From: Tetracentron sinense
Lineage: Eukaryota; Streptophyta; Magnoliopsida; Trochodendrales; Trochodendraceae
DNA: 64,000 bases
Assembly (NCBI GenBank): GCA_015143295.1
Contig: CM026557.1
Coordinates: 39,875,965-39,939,964, forward strand
Direction of reading: 5' to 3'
Shown in pieces: positions 1-10,477 of this stretch. How positions within the stretch are numbered: the stretch's first letter is position 1; each line of letters begins with the position of its first letter. Made by a program: the position numbers and the translations under genes. A model generated the notes under the pieces. That model saw nothing but the letters and a program-made list of their open reading frames with translations. It did not search any database and was not told the DNA's origin.

Positions 1-144
1 CAAAGTAACGATCAATCAGAATACAAGACACAATCAATTCTACCTTTGGAAATTTTTTTTTTTTTTACTCATTGAAGGGATGACTACGCAACGTGTTGCA
101 CCCACTGTGAGAGTTTGGAAAATTTTTGAATTATGAGATTGAGG
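1..144. other. Unassigned edge sequence
   Basis: AT-rich, with a T-run around 53-66. No open frame and no repeat that I can match elsewhere in the window. It ends where similarity to the RECA2 3' region begins. Confidence 0.4.
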
Positions 145-389
145 TATCATTCATCTTCAAGCCTTTGTAATTATAAGAATAGTAACACTTCTACCTTCCT
201 TCGATAGGTGAGGCCTTAGATTATCAACATTTTGCGGAAATGGAAGGCTAACTTTTTTTATTTATTGCAGTTTGCATTTATGAAGAGCCTTCAGGCTGCA
301 GCCTACAGGTATGTAGTCGGGTCCTATTGTAGTAAAAGTATCTACTTAGGAATCCAACATATATTTAACTCTCAAACAATTGGTTTCGG
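145..389 (-). pseudogene. RECA2 3'-tail copy, part 1
   Basis: This segment is a diverged copy of 18430-18690, the 3' flank and stop-codon end of the RECA2-like gene. Both share the run from 'agaatagtaacact' through 'gtatgtagtcgggtcc' to 'aacaattggtttc', with scattered substitutions and small indels. It is non-coding in itself. The copy is cut at about 386 and resumes at 8119, so it was split by the retroposon between. It records a duplication of the gene's tail older than that insertion. Confidence 0.8.
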
Positions 390-919
390 AGAAGCAATGT
401 TTTCCCTATTGATTGAGTGTGCATGGCACCACTCGCTTGATCCGGATCAAGTCCCAAGAGGGTGTTGTGAGCATGGATTTTCACCATCTTAGTTTGGCTG
501 AGAGTCACCACCTATTCATTCTTAGGGATAGGTCCCGAGTATTTGTTTGTTTGAATAAGGCAAAAGGTCTATCAGAGATAGGGTAAGTGGTTCGATTAAG
601 CCTCGGGAAAGGTGTTAGGCACCACAAGACCCCCGTTTTAAAATGGTTACCTACTGCTTAAATTTAAGCCAAATTTAAATCTCAATATTAATTAAAATGT
701 CTAGAGTATTTAAGAGAGAGTTAATCCAAGAAATATAAAAAGCTAGATGTCTATGGTTGAACCCGGATAGGGTTGCCTACATACGCACAAGGTGAGATCA
801 GACCGAGCATAGTTCTGGCACATGGGCCCATGGGCCCATGCCAAGGCTAGGGGGTATGTGTGTGTGCATAAGGGTGGCTTAGGAGTTAGCCCGAGGGCTA
901 GGATTGATTGACCGGGGAA

Positions 920-2790
920 TGTAAACACCCCAATTTTTCACCCCCTAGTCTCTTTGCACACCTCTAAAAACTCACTTTTAAAACCCTCTTTCCGCGGGCT
1001 TCGATTTCCAAGAAATGCCCCTCAAGTAGAAAATGACCAAAATACCCCTAGGGTGAAAATGACCAAAATACCCCTAAAAAGTGCTAAAAGGTTTTCATTT
1101 TGTCCAAAATTATTTTACAAATTTTTTGATGAATTTTGGCAATTTTTGGAATTAAATTGGGCTTGAAAAGGTAGAAAATGACCGAAATGCCCTAGAGTGT
1201 AAAATGACCAAAACACCCTTGAAAAGTGATCAAAAGTTATGATTTCATCCGAAATAATTTTACAAATTTTTTGGTTCAATTTCGGCTATTTTCGGGCTCA
1301 AAATGGGCTTAAAACGACAAAAACAGTTTTTCAGCAAATAAGAGCATAAACCAAAAAACCCCAAAAAACGTTTTTTGAAGAACCAAACAAGTCCCAAGGG
1401 GCAACCTCGCCCTTTTAAAAGGCGCGGGACCATGTGGGCCCCAGTTGCATTGCAATGGTCCCCAGTTGCATTGCAAATTTCGTTTTATTATTTTATTTGT
1501 CCATAATAAAATATATTAAATCTCGCATTTTAAAACGGCGCGGATTTAATGACATCCGCGTTGCCGCCCCACTGTTCACACCGCTTTACTATTCATTAAA
1601 ATATATTAAATCGCGCCATTTAAAACGGCGCGGGCACTATTCTGAAACACTATAAATACCCCCCCTCTCTTCCTTTATTTCTCACCAATTCCTTCTCCCT
1701 CTCTCTCCATTTTCGATTTCAAAGTTCTTCTTAGCGCGCCCGGATTCCCGAGAAAGTCGATTGCGAATGGTCGATTCTCAGGACCCCTTTTCAGAAATCT
1801 TTTCAAATTTCCCGGAAGGTAAAATATCGTCAAACTCTGACATTTGCTTAGTCTTTTATTAGTTTTAACTATTTTATTATTTTTTAATACTTAGACTGCT
1901 TGCCCTATCAAACTCTTGCCCAGTTTTACTTAAACTTAGCCTACCCTGTCGAACCTCTGCCCGAACCTCGGTTGAAATCCTACTTACCTGTCGAACTTCT
2001 GTCCAAACCTCGGTTCAAATCCTACTTACCTAGTCAAACCTCTGTCCGAATTTCGGTTCAAACTCTGGTTGAAACCTTACTTACCTAGTCGAACCTCTGT
2101 CCGAACCTCGGTTCAAACCCTGGTTCAAACCCTACTTGCCTTAGCCAAACCTCTGTCTGAACATTGCTTCAAACCCTGTTTCAAATCCTACCAAACCCTT
2201 ACCCAACCCACATGCTCCCCGGTAAGAGCATAAAAGGCCCAAACACTCCTGAACAGGAGCCCAAACTATTCAAAAACACTCTAACATCCAAAGACAAATC
2301 TCAACCTATCAAACACCCACAATCCAAACAAAACAAATCAAACCATCAACTACCCATCTAGAACTACGTGTAGCTTGATTCCACTAACAGTGGATACGTA
2401 GGCAACCCTGATCGGGTTCAGCTCACCCAGGATAGATTCCTAATCATGTCCCTACTTATTTCAATTTGTACATTACTGTTCATATAACATTTGTCAGCAT
2501 ATAGATAAAATGCAAACGTCTCTTATGGTTTCCCCCACTTTAATTCAGACTTAGGGAGTAAGTAACCATCTCCGGATGGGAGTTTAGGGATCCCTAACAC
2601 CTTCCCCAAACTCAAATGAATTCTTACCTTGAACTCTATTTTCAGACCAAAGCCTTATCCAACCTTTTAAGGGACCCTATTTTTCCTAACAATCTAAATA
2701 GGTGGCGACTCTCTCTTTTCTACATTTTTAGTACTATTCTTCCTCGGGTTCAATCCTGATCGAGAGTGGGGTTAAAATCCCGGGTCTACA
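920..2790. mobile_element. Solo LTR nested in the LTR
   Basis: The insert begins TGTAAACACCCC and ends GGGTCTACA (TG..CA). It is flanked by GGGAA (915-919) and GGGAG (2791-2795), a 5-bp target duplication with one change. No internal region is present, so it is a solo LTR of 1,871 bp left by LTR-LTR recombination. A TATA-like CTATAAATACCCC lies at about 1650. The stretch 1900-2170 repeats a 'cgaacctctgtccgaacctcggttcaaa' type unit about six times. Which Gypsy lineage it came from is not certain. Confidence 0.75.
1900..2170 (+). repeat. Short tandem units in solo LTR
   Basis: Variants of 'cgaacctctgtccgaacctcgg' and 'ttcaaaccctacttacctagt' recur about every 45-60 bp. They lie just downstream of the TATA-like site of the solo LTR, so they fall in its transcribed leader. 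Confidence 0.6.
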
Positions 2791-4234
2791 GGGAGGTCAA
2801 GTGTACAAGTGTTAAGTCTAACCGCGGTTAGAAGAGATTTAACTATGGTTAGGTGAGCTAACCAAAGCTAAGGAGGTCCTACAAGTCTCTTTTTGGTCTT
2901 TTTGTATTTTTTATATTGTTTTGGGATTTTGGGGATATTTGAATGTTTTTGGTATTTTGGTTATATTTTAATGTTTTTGGTATTTTGGTTATATTTGAAT
3001 GTTTTTTATATTTTCAGATTTTATCTTGTTGTTAGTATTTTGAGCTTTTATCATGTTTTTTTTTTTATTTTAATATAGGTAGGGTTTTGGAAAACTTAAC
3101 TAAAGTCAAATTTAATCCAAGAGAAAAATTAAAGAAAAGTTAGGCTAAAAGATTATATTTAGAGCATAAAGAGGGATGTGCATTACGATTGTCTCATCGT
3201 CTGTCGAGTAATGGAGGTGAGTGCTTCTGACCATTAATGCTCAAGTCCTTTCAAAAATCAAGGAGGGCTTAATGTTTAGGACAAAACGTGGTTTGTATAG
3301 GAACAATATAAAGTTCAAAATTTCTATCTCAGGTAGGGCATCATATGGTGTTTGTTCAGTGTTAGGATGGAACCAGCTTCCACATTTTTTGTCCTTTGGT
3401 GAAGCTTTGCTTTCTAACCAAGAACCTTTTTTCTTTGTTTCTTTCTCTCTTTTCTTTTTTTTGGTACATGGTTTACTTGTATTGTGGACATTTGCTGTGT
3501 TGTAACCGACATTTGTTGTATTATGATCGAACCTAATTTCAGACTGCCTATGTACCCAAATAGAGATCAGGTCATGACGTAATTCGACCAAAAGGCCGCA
3601 TTTTTTTGTTGCTCTTTGCTAGTTGTTCCTCTTTTGAATTGTCATTTTGACATCCAAGGGGTGCCCTTTGTGGGGGTTTTGAAAGAAAGGCTATTAGGCT
3701 CAAAGGTCTAACTAGCGGAAATATATATAGCATGGGTAAGCGAGGTGTTGTGAGGGTTATCAAAAGATTGCCTCCTATCATTTTCTTGATTGGTCGAGAG
3801 CATATATGATTATTGCATTGTCTTCATTTTGGTTGATTGACATTTGATGGCTCAGAGAGGTCTTCACTATTCATGTATTACTCTTGTCTTGATTTGCTCA
3901 AACTAGGAAGAGCTTCTATTGAGTGATCAACCTTTATCAGCTTGCTCCTTATAAGCATTAGAAACTAGTTCAGTTCCCAAATTAAGCATCTCAGAACACA
4001 ATGGAACTTGACTTAAAAGAGTTATTTTATTAAAATACTAAAAGTGGACAGACCTGACAATAAAGACAAACAAAGCTAGGGCCACAGGCCGCTTGCTTGA
4101 CCTGGACTGATGATAGGGATTGACACGGGCCAACATGGCTGACAGAGGTACCAAGGAAAGAGGTACAAATAGAGACACAACAAAAACAGAGTTTGGTAAG
4201 AGGTCGGCTACAGAACTATTCCGGCTAAAGCACC

Positions 4235-4564
4235 TTAGTTCCTAGGAGGAGCATGATTGGAGATAGGAGCCTGATTGATGTCTGTGTTTCCTGGTGCAAA
4301 GCAGATTCTGTCTGTCTCCAACAAGTCCTGGATTGCATGCTTTAAATCATAACATCTATCCATAGGATATCCTGGTGACTGATGATATTCGCAATATTGC
4401 TCTAGTCTGTACCCCTTTGGAGGGTTAGCTGGTGGAGGTTGGGGATCCTTCAGGGTAATCAGTTTCTTGTCCAGAAGGAAAGAGAGGAGTGTTGTCTGAG
4501 AATACAGGATCAGAGTGAATGCCCGATTCTTCCTTTGCTCAAAAGTCATTTGATGAAAGAGCAA
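4235..4564 (-). pseudogene. Gag-type protein fragment
   Basis: A 109-codon frame on the minus strand has a zinc-knuckle-like stretch near residues 58-74, C-x2-H-x4-H-x4-C form (CEYHQSPGYPMDRC), followed by LKHAIQDLLETDRI. Plant Gypsy Gag proteins of the Tat/Ogre type carry a similar 'C-x2-H ... C-x2-L-K-x-A/I-x-x-L' segment. It is proline-rich before the knuckle. A full-length Gag would be several times longer, and no pol follows, so this is a fragment of a non-autonomous element. No host role is implied. Confidence 0.6.
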
Positions 4565-5868
4565 TTTACCCTGAGGCTGTTGAGCTTGTCGAGGCTTTTA
4601 AGCCGGCTGTCGGACCAAATTGGGCACCTAAACAGGTATAGCTGCTTTCTTTCTGTTGCCCTTTCTCGGACGGATAGGAACACTAGAGGAAGAGAGGGCA
4701 TGTGTCACTGCCTTCATAAAATCCTGGACAATGTTTTTCAGGTCTTTAATGCTCCGGGCATTCTCTGCTATTCTTGCTTCTAAATCCGGGACCTAAAGTT
4801 GTGATGTTGGGGTGTCAGGATCAGTCTCTTAGCCATCCCGAGGGTTCATTGTTGCAGCTGGTTGATCAGGTAACTTCTGGATTTGCTCTTTAGATACGTG
4901 CTTAGCTCAGGGTCTGCTCCTTGAAAAGATGGGAGGTATGGAGTAAGAGTTGGAATAGACAGGGGAGCAGGACAAATGGAAGGCATGCAAATGACCTAGC
5001 AGAGCCTAGTTGGCACAGGGACAATGCCCCTGGCCTAGAAGTTTGGTATGACATGCAAGAGAAAAGATTTTTTACTTTTGATTTTTTGAGTTTTTTTTTT
5101 ACTTTTTCTTTTGGAACAGGGTATGACATGACAGGTGTGGCCTGATAGGGTAGGCGGAGAGAACTTCATTCTACTGACCTGGGTTGTTGGTAGCCAGGGC
5201 CTATTGGGCCAAGGTTGAAGTGGGTTAATGGGCTCACCCATTGCAACTTAGGATTTGAACCTCACCTGTATATCTGGAGATAGGTTTGGATGTGTTTTAT
5301 TACAAGTACAACAAATGGCTCAATACATGCCCCCTGGATGGGTGTTTATTTGGACAGAGTGCTTTGATATTCAACCATGGTTAGGGGACAGGTATAAGAT
5401 ACAAGCAAGTTAGGGTTTAGAGTATCCCTCAAAGGTGGGCTACTTGTAGACTATACCTTAGCTCATTCTATATGTATGCATGCTAGTGTAATGCAGGGTG
5501 TTCCTAAAGGATGAGGGATCACTTAACACTGTATATGCGACTCTCTGGTATAAAACATACCTGGAACGATTGGTGTAAGCGGGAGCATTTAGAATCGTTT
5601 CCTGAGGGTAATCACCCAGCAAGCGTAATTCCGTTGACCTCCAAGACTTTTAAGCCACTGTCACTAAGGATAATCATCTAGCAGTCGTAAGCGTAATAAG
5701 TCTGTCTAATGGGTAAATGGGTTATACTATAATGCTATGTATGCAATGCACTATACAAGAAACACCCCAAAAGGTATAAAAAATCTGCATTCAATTAAAT
5801 ACTTAGGTATTTTAATTAATTTTTAGATTATTTGGCATAAGTTTAGGTTCTGGCTTGAACCATATTTT

Positions 5869-5882
5869 CAGCAGAGTCGCCA
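5869..5882 (-). other. Putative primer-binding site
   Basis: TGGCGACTCTGCTG on the minus strand begins 4 bp inside the LTR end at 5887. TGG at the start is what a primer complementary to a tRNA CCA end requires. It fixes the element's orientation. The specific tRNA is not determined here. Confidence 0.55.
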
Positions 5883-5886
5883 GAGC

Positions 5887-6716
5887 TGTGAGCATGGATT
5901 TTTACCCACTTGGTTTGACTGAGAGTCACTACCTATTCATTCTTAGGGATAGGTCTCGGGTATTTGTTTGTTTGAATAAGGCAATAGGTCTATCAGAGAT
6001 ACGATAAGTGGTTCGATTAAGCCCCGGCGAAGGTGTTAAGCACCACAGGACCCCTGTTTTAAAACGGTCACCTACTTCTCAAATTTAAGCCAAATTTTAA
6101 TATCAATATTAATTAAAATGTCCAGAGTATTTAAGAGAATGCTAATCTAAGAAATATAGAAAGCTAGATGTCTAGGGTCGAACTCGGATAGGGTTGCCTA
6201 TGTACTCACAAGGTGAGATCAACCGAGCGTAGTTCTGACACATGGCCCCGTGCCAAGGCTAGGGGGGTGTGTGTGCATAAGGTTGGCTTAAGGGTTAGCC
6301 CAGGGGCTAGGGTTGATTGACAGGGGAGGTCAAGTGCACAATTGTTAAGTCTAACCATGGTTAAAGGGGATTTAACTATGGTTAGGTGAGCTAACCAAAG
6401 CTAAGGAGGTCTTACAAGTCTCTTTTTGGTCTTTTTGTATTTTTTATATTTTTTTTGGATTTTGGGGATATTTGAATGTTTTTGGTATTTTGGTTATATT
6501 TTAATGTTTTTGGTATTTTGGTTATATTTGAATGTTTTTTATATTTTCAGATTTTATCATGTTTTTAGTATTTTTGAGCTTTTATCATGTGTTTTTTTGG
6601 ATTTTAATATAGGTAGGGTTTTGGCAAACTTAACTAAAGTCAAATTTAATCCAAGACAAAGATTAAGGAAACGTTAGGCTAAAAGATCATATTTAGGGCA
6701 TAAAGAGGGATGTGCA
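5887..6716 (-). repeat. 5' LTR of gag-only element
   Basis: Intact 830-bp LTR, TG..CA on the minus strand, matching the interrupted partner at 466-3182. The two copies differ at many sites (for example the segments around 6200 and 780), so the insertion is not recent. Confidence 0.75.
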
Positions 6717-8118
6717 TTATGAATAGTAAATGGTCTTTGGATTGGTGTTGATAATAGATCAAATACCATTGTCTTTGATATGAGGCATTTGGATAATGTC
6801 CTCTTTAAGTCCTTAAACCATCATTTATCCATTCAACATAAAACATGAAGGAAAAAGAAAGAAATGAAAAAAAAGTGACAAGTGGAAAAAATGAAAACTC
6901 ATCATCTCCTCTCTAATGTAGTCCCCTTACACCATTATGAATGATGTAATGGGGCTCTAAATATGAAAATTGGATTGATGATGAGTTTCCCAAAGAATTC
7001 TAGAAGAAGAATTAGAATCTAAATGAAGAAACAAAATGGAAAGAGAGGTATAGCTTTAGCTTCCACTCTCTATAGGCCTACCCATATCCACAATTATGGA
7101 TACATAAAAAAGAAAAAATATATACATGACAGGAAAAGAAAAAAAGAACTTCTCTTTGCTTTTGATATAGGGTCCCTTTATACCATTAGATTGGTGTAGA
7201 AAGGCTCAACTATGTTTGAGAAATGAGATAACCAAATAAAAAAGAGATAAAAAATAAGAGACGATGATGAAAGAAGGAGTGCCTACTCCTCCAAGAATTC
7301 TTCTTCAATGCTCCAAGAGGTAGAGTTTTGTTTAGAGTCCATAAAGGAGGAGAGTTAGTAAAGAACTCTAAGCTTTTAGTCTTAGAATTCTTTCCAAACT
7401 CTAAACCTTAGTTTCTTCTCACTTCTTCAAACTCAAGAGAAACACAAATGGGTGGGAACCTTCTAGGGATCATGAGGGATGGATCTAAGGGGCTAAGGGA
7501 TTGGTATTTATAGGAAAACTAAGAGGTTGGGTTGTGTCTTTACATGGTGGATAAAAGGAGTTAGTGGGTAAAGATTTGAGTGTTGTAAGGTGAGTTGATA
7601 GGTTGAGTGTTGTAAGGGGTGTAAGAGAGTTGTAAGAGGTGTAAGAGACTTGATGGGTTGAGTGAACTATGAGTTATATGGGCATGGGTTGTACGATATA
7701 GATTAGGTGGATATGGATATGTGGACTAGATCTTATGGATCATGGGTTATTAGTAGATGGGTCATGGGTTATGATTATTGGACTTTGACCATGACATTTG
7801 GGCTTGGGCTATGGTAAATTGGCTTTGGCTTAGGTAATTGGGTAATTGGGGTTGACTACTTGGTTTTGGGGTAGTGAAATTTGGTAATTGGATTTGATTG
7901 GGTTATTTGGGTATAAGTTTGGTCAAATGGGCTTGGGCTTTGGATGAACATTGAAGCTTTTGAAGAAGCGGGAAGAGGGATACAGGGTGCAAAAATGGGG
8001 TGCTTATAGGTGTGATGTTGAAAAATCCACCTGACCACTAACCTTGAACATATACTAACCTTTGCTAATTGGGGTTGTGGCCTAATCGTATATTGATCAC
8101 ACGAAAAAAAAAAAAAAA

Positions 8119-8270
8119 CCAATTGGTTTTTTAAGATCGTGACAACTTTTTGAGAATCCCATCATTTTCAACAAAATAATGTTCAGCTTCGTGCTTATCA
8201 TTGAAAACTCCCCTTCTACATAGTACTTGTTACCTTCTTTCAAGATTGAATCCATGTTTACGAGCCATGT
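8119..8270 (-). pseudogene. RECA2 last-exon copy, part 2
   Basis: It matches 18675-18815, the C-terminal codons of the RECA2-like gene, on the same strand, at roughly 85-90% by eye. It carries indels that break the frame (for example an extra base near 8247) and the stop region is altered. It is interrupted at 8270 by another insert and continues at 9254. A non-functional duplicate. Confidence 0.85.
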
Positions 8271-9253
8271 GTGGGGGAAATATCTACTATGTCACCTCCA
8301 GAACACCTTTGCTTGCACCTGTTTGGCTGCAACACTGTCTTTCTCCTCTGAATATGGTGGTCGTCTGACCTGATCGGATACCTCTAGAAAATGACTGTCT
8401 ACACCTATTTGCCTTTAACACTCTTTTTCTCTTCTAAATGCTCCTTTGAATGCAGTGGTCGTCTAACCTGCAAAAACCCTCTAACGATCAAGATCTCTGG
8501 TGCTCAAGTATTCTCTCTAGTTCATCTTTTTCAAAAGAAAATGTGAATCTCTTTTTTAGGTGATCCAAAACTTTTTTATAGATTAGTCAAAGGTCCCACG
8601 CACCAGTCTATGTCGTACTCTTATCTTTACTTACCCTACGAGTAAGGTTGGTTAATGGTCATCCCAACTCCCGTACGAAACTGAAGACTGAACATGCATG
8701 CTTGTTCATGTATCAGTGGGTTGGGCCTTTTTCTAAATTAGGAATAAGTTGATAGTTTGTACTCCTTTCTTGTTAGGGTTGTACTATGATCTGGTACTTG
8801 ATCTTTGAGATTTGAAATTTAATGGGGATCATGGGACCTTAGCTTGGTTAGGAGGTCAATGGCTTATCCTAGTCAAGCTAATAGGTAGGCCGGGTGGTAA
8901 GGTTGGTTTAGTCATGCTAAATATACTAAGTGTTGTTAGTTGGGCTAGTTAGGTCGGAGATAATATTAAAGGTTCGACCTCATAAGGAAGTCAAAGATAG
9001 TCAAGGTCAGGTCAAAGCTCATGGTCAGGGTTGGAGCTCGTAGGTCAAGGTCAGAGCTCATAGCCAAGTCCGAGATCACAGGAAAGTCCGATCTCATAGA
9101 CAAGTTCGAGCTCATGGTCCGTGCTTGTAGGCAAGTTCAAGCTCGCAAGTCAAGCCGAGAGTGATAGGTCCTCAAACCGAGCTATTGATCAAGTCAATGC
9201 AACGCCACATAGTCATCTATCTTACACGTGTGAACTAATTTTTGCCCTTAAAA
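8271..9253. mobile_element. Unclassified 0.98-kb insert
   Basis: It interrupts the RECA2 tail copy, with ATGT on both sides (8267-8270, 9254-9257). It starts GTGGGGGAAATATC. The right part (8960-9180) is built of loose repeats of 'aaggtcagagctcataggtcaag'. There are no coding frames. It may be a solo LTR, but a clear CA end is missing. Confidence 0.5.
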
Positions 9254-9316
9254 ATGTCCATGACCTGTAATTCATAGCAAATGCCCCTCCCAAATCTTAT
9301 CTCCAGTTCAACCTTC
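9254..9316 (-). pseudogene. RECA2 last-exon copy, part 3
   Basis: The run 'tcatagcaaatgcccctccc' and its flanks match 18808-18882 of the RECA2-like last exon. Similarity stops within the exon at 'ccttc'. Together with 145-389 and 8119-8270 it reconstructs one colinear duplicated block. Confidence 0.8.
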
Positions 9317-10338
9317 TGGTTATACTAAATAAGTTGTGAATTCACATCAAAAGTTCAAAACTTACTGGATAATAAATTTTTTGGTCTGAAACATATGTTA
9401 CGATGCGTTCTAGTTATACTAAAAATAAATAAAATCAAAACCCTAAATTTGAGTAATGACATAATCTAAACAAGAACCCTTTCTTGCCGATCAATCTATT
9501 ACAAATACTATTGTAATAAAAAATAGTTGTACAAAAAAACCCATAATCAATGAAAATAAAAATAAGCAGAAGCCAAAATGTTAAATTTCATATAAAATTT
9601 GCATTCCAAACGTGCAAGGAAGGAAGTAGTTTCAACAGAGATAGTGAAATGGGGAATTCCGAGACACCCCCCCCAAAAAAAAAGCGTATGTTTTTCGGTT
9701 TTCCTTCAAAACCCACAAAATTGGCCATGATTTCATTCAAATTGAATGTTTTCAAGAAATGGCACATCAACTATTTCATCATTTTCATTATAAAAAAAAA
9801 CATCTCTATATAGGTGCTACCGCAAGCATTTTGAGCAATTGAATCACCTAAATAATTTGAACAAAAAAACCTATGGAACCCAATGCCCATCCGTTTTTAA
9901 ATTGCTCTAATGTCAAGTATGCAAACCCATTGAAGATGCGTTTGCACGAAGATCATTAGCAAAACACTCAATTCTTGAGATTTCTAGATACATATTTGTT
10001 GATTTAACCATAGTTGCAAGGAAGCTGTGTACAAGGTGGAAAGCTCATTTCTCAAACTCACTTCCTCAAACAGACTCGCTTTCTATGAAACTCGCTTTCA
10101 TCACATCTCATTTAGTAGTTAAATGGAGTTGTATGTGTAAAGTGATGGGGTAGACCACAGTCTATAGAGTAGAGTGTAGATTTTAAGCAAGTATTGTCAG
10201 TTTGGAATAAGGTAAAAATATTAGTGAACCCCAAAAAATTATATTTATAGGTTGAAAACTTACAAACCCAAGGGAGGTGGCTAGGTCTTCCTAATGTCTA
10301 TCTATCCAATTTTAATTTATGCAAATTATTAACTAACC
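9317..10338. other. Intergenic, nothing assigned
   Basis: AT-rich. It contains a C-run followed by an A-run at 9666-9683. No supported gene or element ends. Confidence 0.4.
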
Positions 10339-10477
10339 CTATGTTTGGTTGCCGAGAAAATAAGTAAAAACATGGAAAAAAAATTTGGACAAAACACAAC
10401 TAAAAGTTGTATTAGAAATCCAAATTTTCTTCTTTTTATTCCATGTTTTCACCTATTTTCTCTGTAGCCAAACATAG
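10339..10477. mobile_element. Small fold-back MITE
   Basis: An imperfect palindrome of about 139 bp. The left arm starts CTATGTTTGGTTGCCGAGAA; the right arm reversed starts CTATGTTTGGCTACAGAGAA. Both arms run to 'aacatggaa'. Target duplication not resolved, so no superfamily is assigned. Confidence 0.65.

Larger units (their letters stand above)
466..3182 (-). repeat. 3' LTR of gag-only element, with insert
   Basis: It matches 5887-6716 except that 920-2790 is foreign. Without the insert it is about 0.85 kb. In element polarity this is the 3' LTR. The inner segment 2890-3080 is very T-rich, with 'gtttttggtattttgg' repeated, and is the same in the partner LTR. Confidence 0.75.
466..6716 (-). 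mobile_element. Gag-only Gypsy-like LTR retrotransposon
   Basis: Two direct repeats, 466-3182 and 5887-6716, read TGCACATCCC...GCTCACA on the minus strand, so they have TG..CA ends. The left copy carries a 1.87-kb insert. Beside the right copy lies TGGCGACTCTGCTG (minus strand, 5882-5869), a plausible primer-binding site, which sets minus-strand polarity. The 2.7-kb interior holds a gag-type frame but no protease, reverse transcriptase or integrase that I can find, so the element is non-autonomous. No convincing target duplication is visible. It sits inside the poly(A) retroposon. Confidence 0.75.
387..8118 (+). mobile_element. Poly(A)-tailed retroposon (nested host)
   Basis: The RECA2 tail copy is interrupted here. 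The insert ends in a run of about 15 A (8104-8118) and is flanked by the repeat CAATTGGTTT at 377-386 and 8120-8129, as target-primed (LINE-type) insertion leaves. Only 387-465 and 6717-8103 belong to the retroposon itself; the rest is a later LTR element. I see no reverse transcriptase in these 1.5 kb, so it is a 5'-truncated or non-autonomous element. The 3' part (7400-7900) is G/T-rich with many 'gggtt/gtgttgtaag' repeats. Confidence 0.65.

Noticed and set aside
3221-3591. Overlapping frames of 94 and 116 codons
   Set aside because: Inside the Gypsy-like element interior, low complexity (KKKKREKE from a T-run); no family likeness.
466-6716. Target-site duplication of the gag-only element
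   Set aside because: GGTGT and TTATG do not match; no shifted boundary gives a match either.
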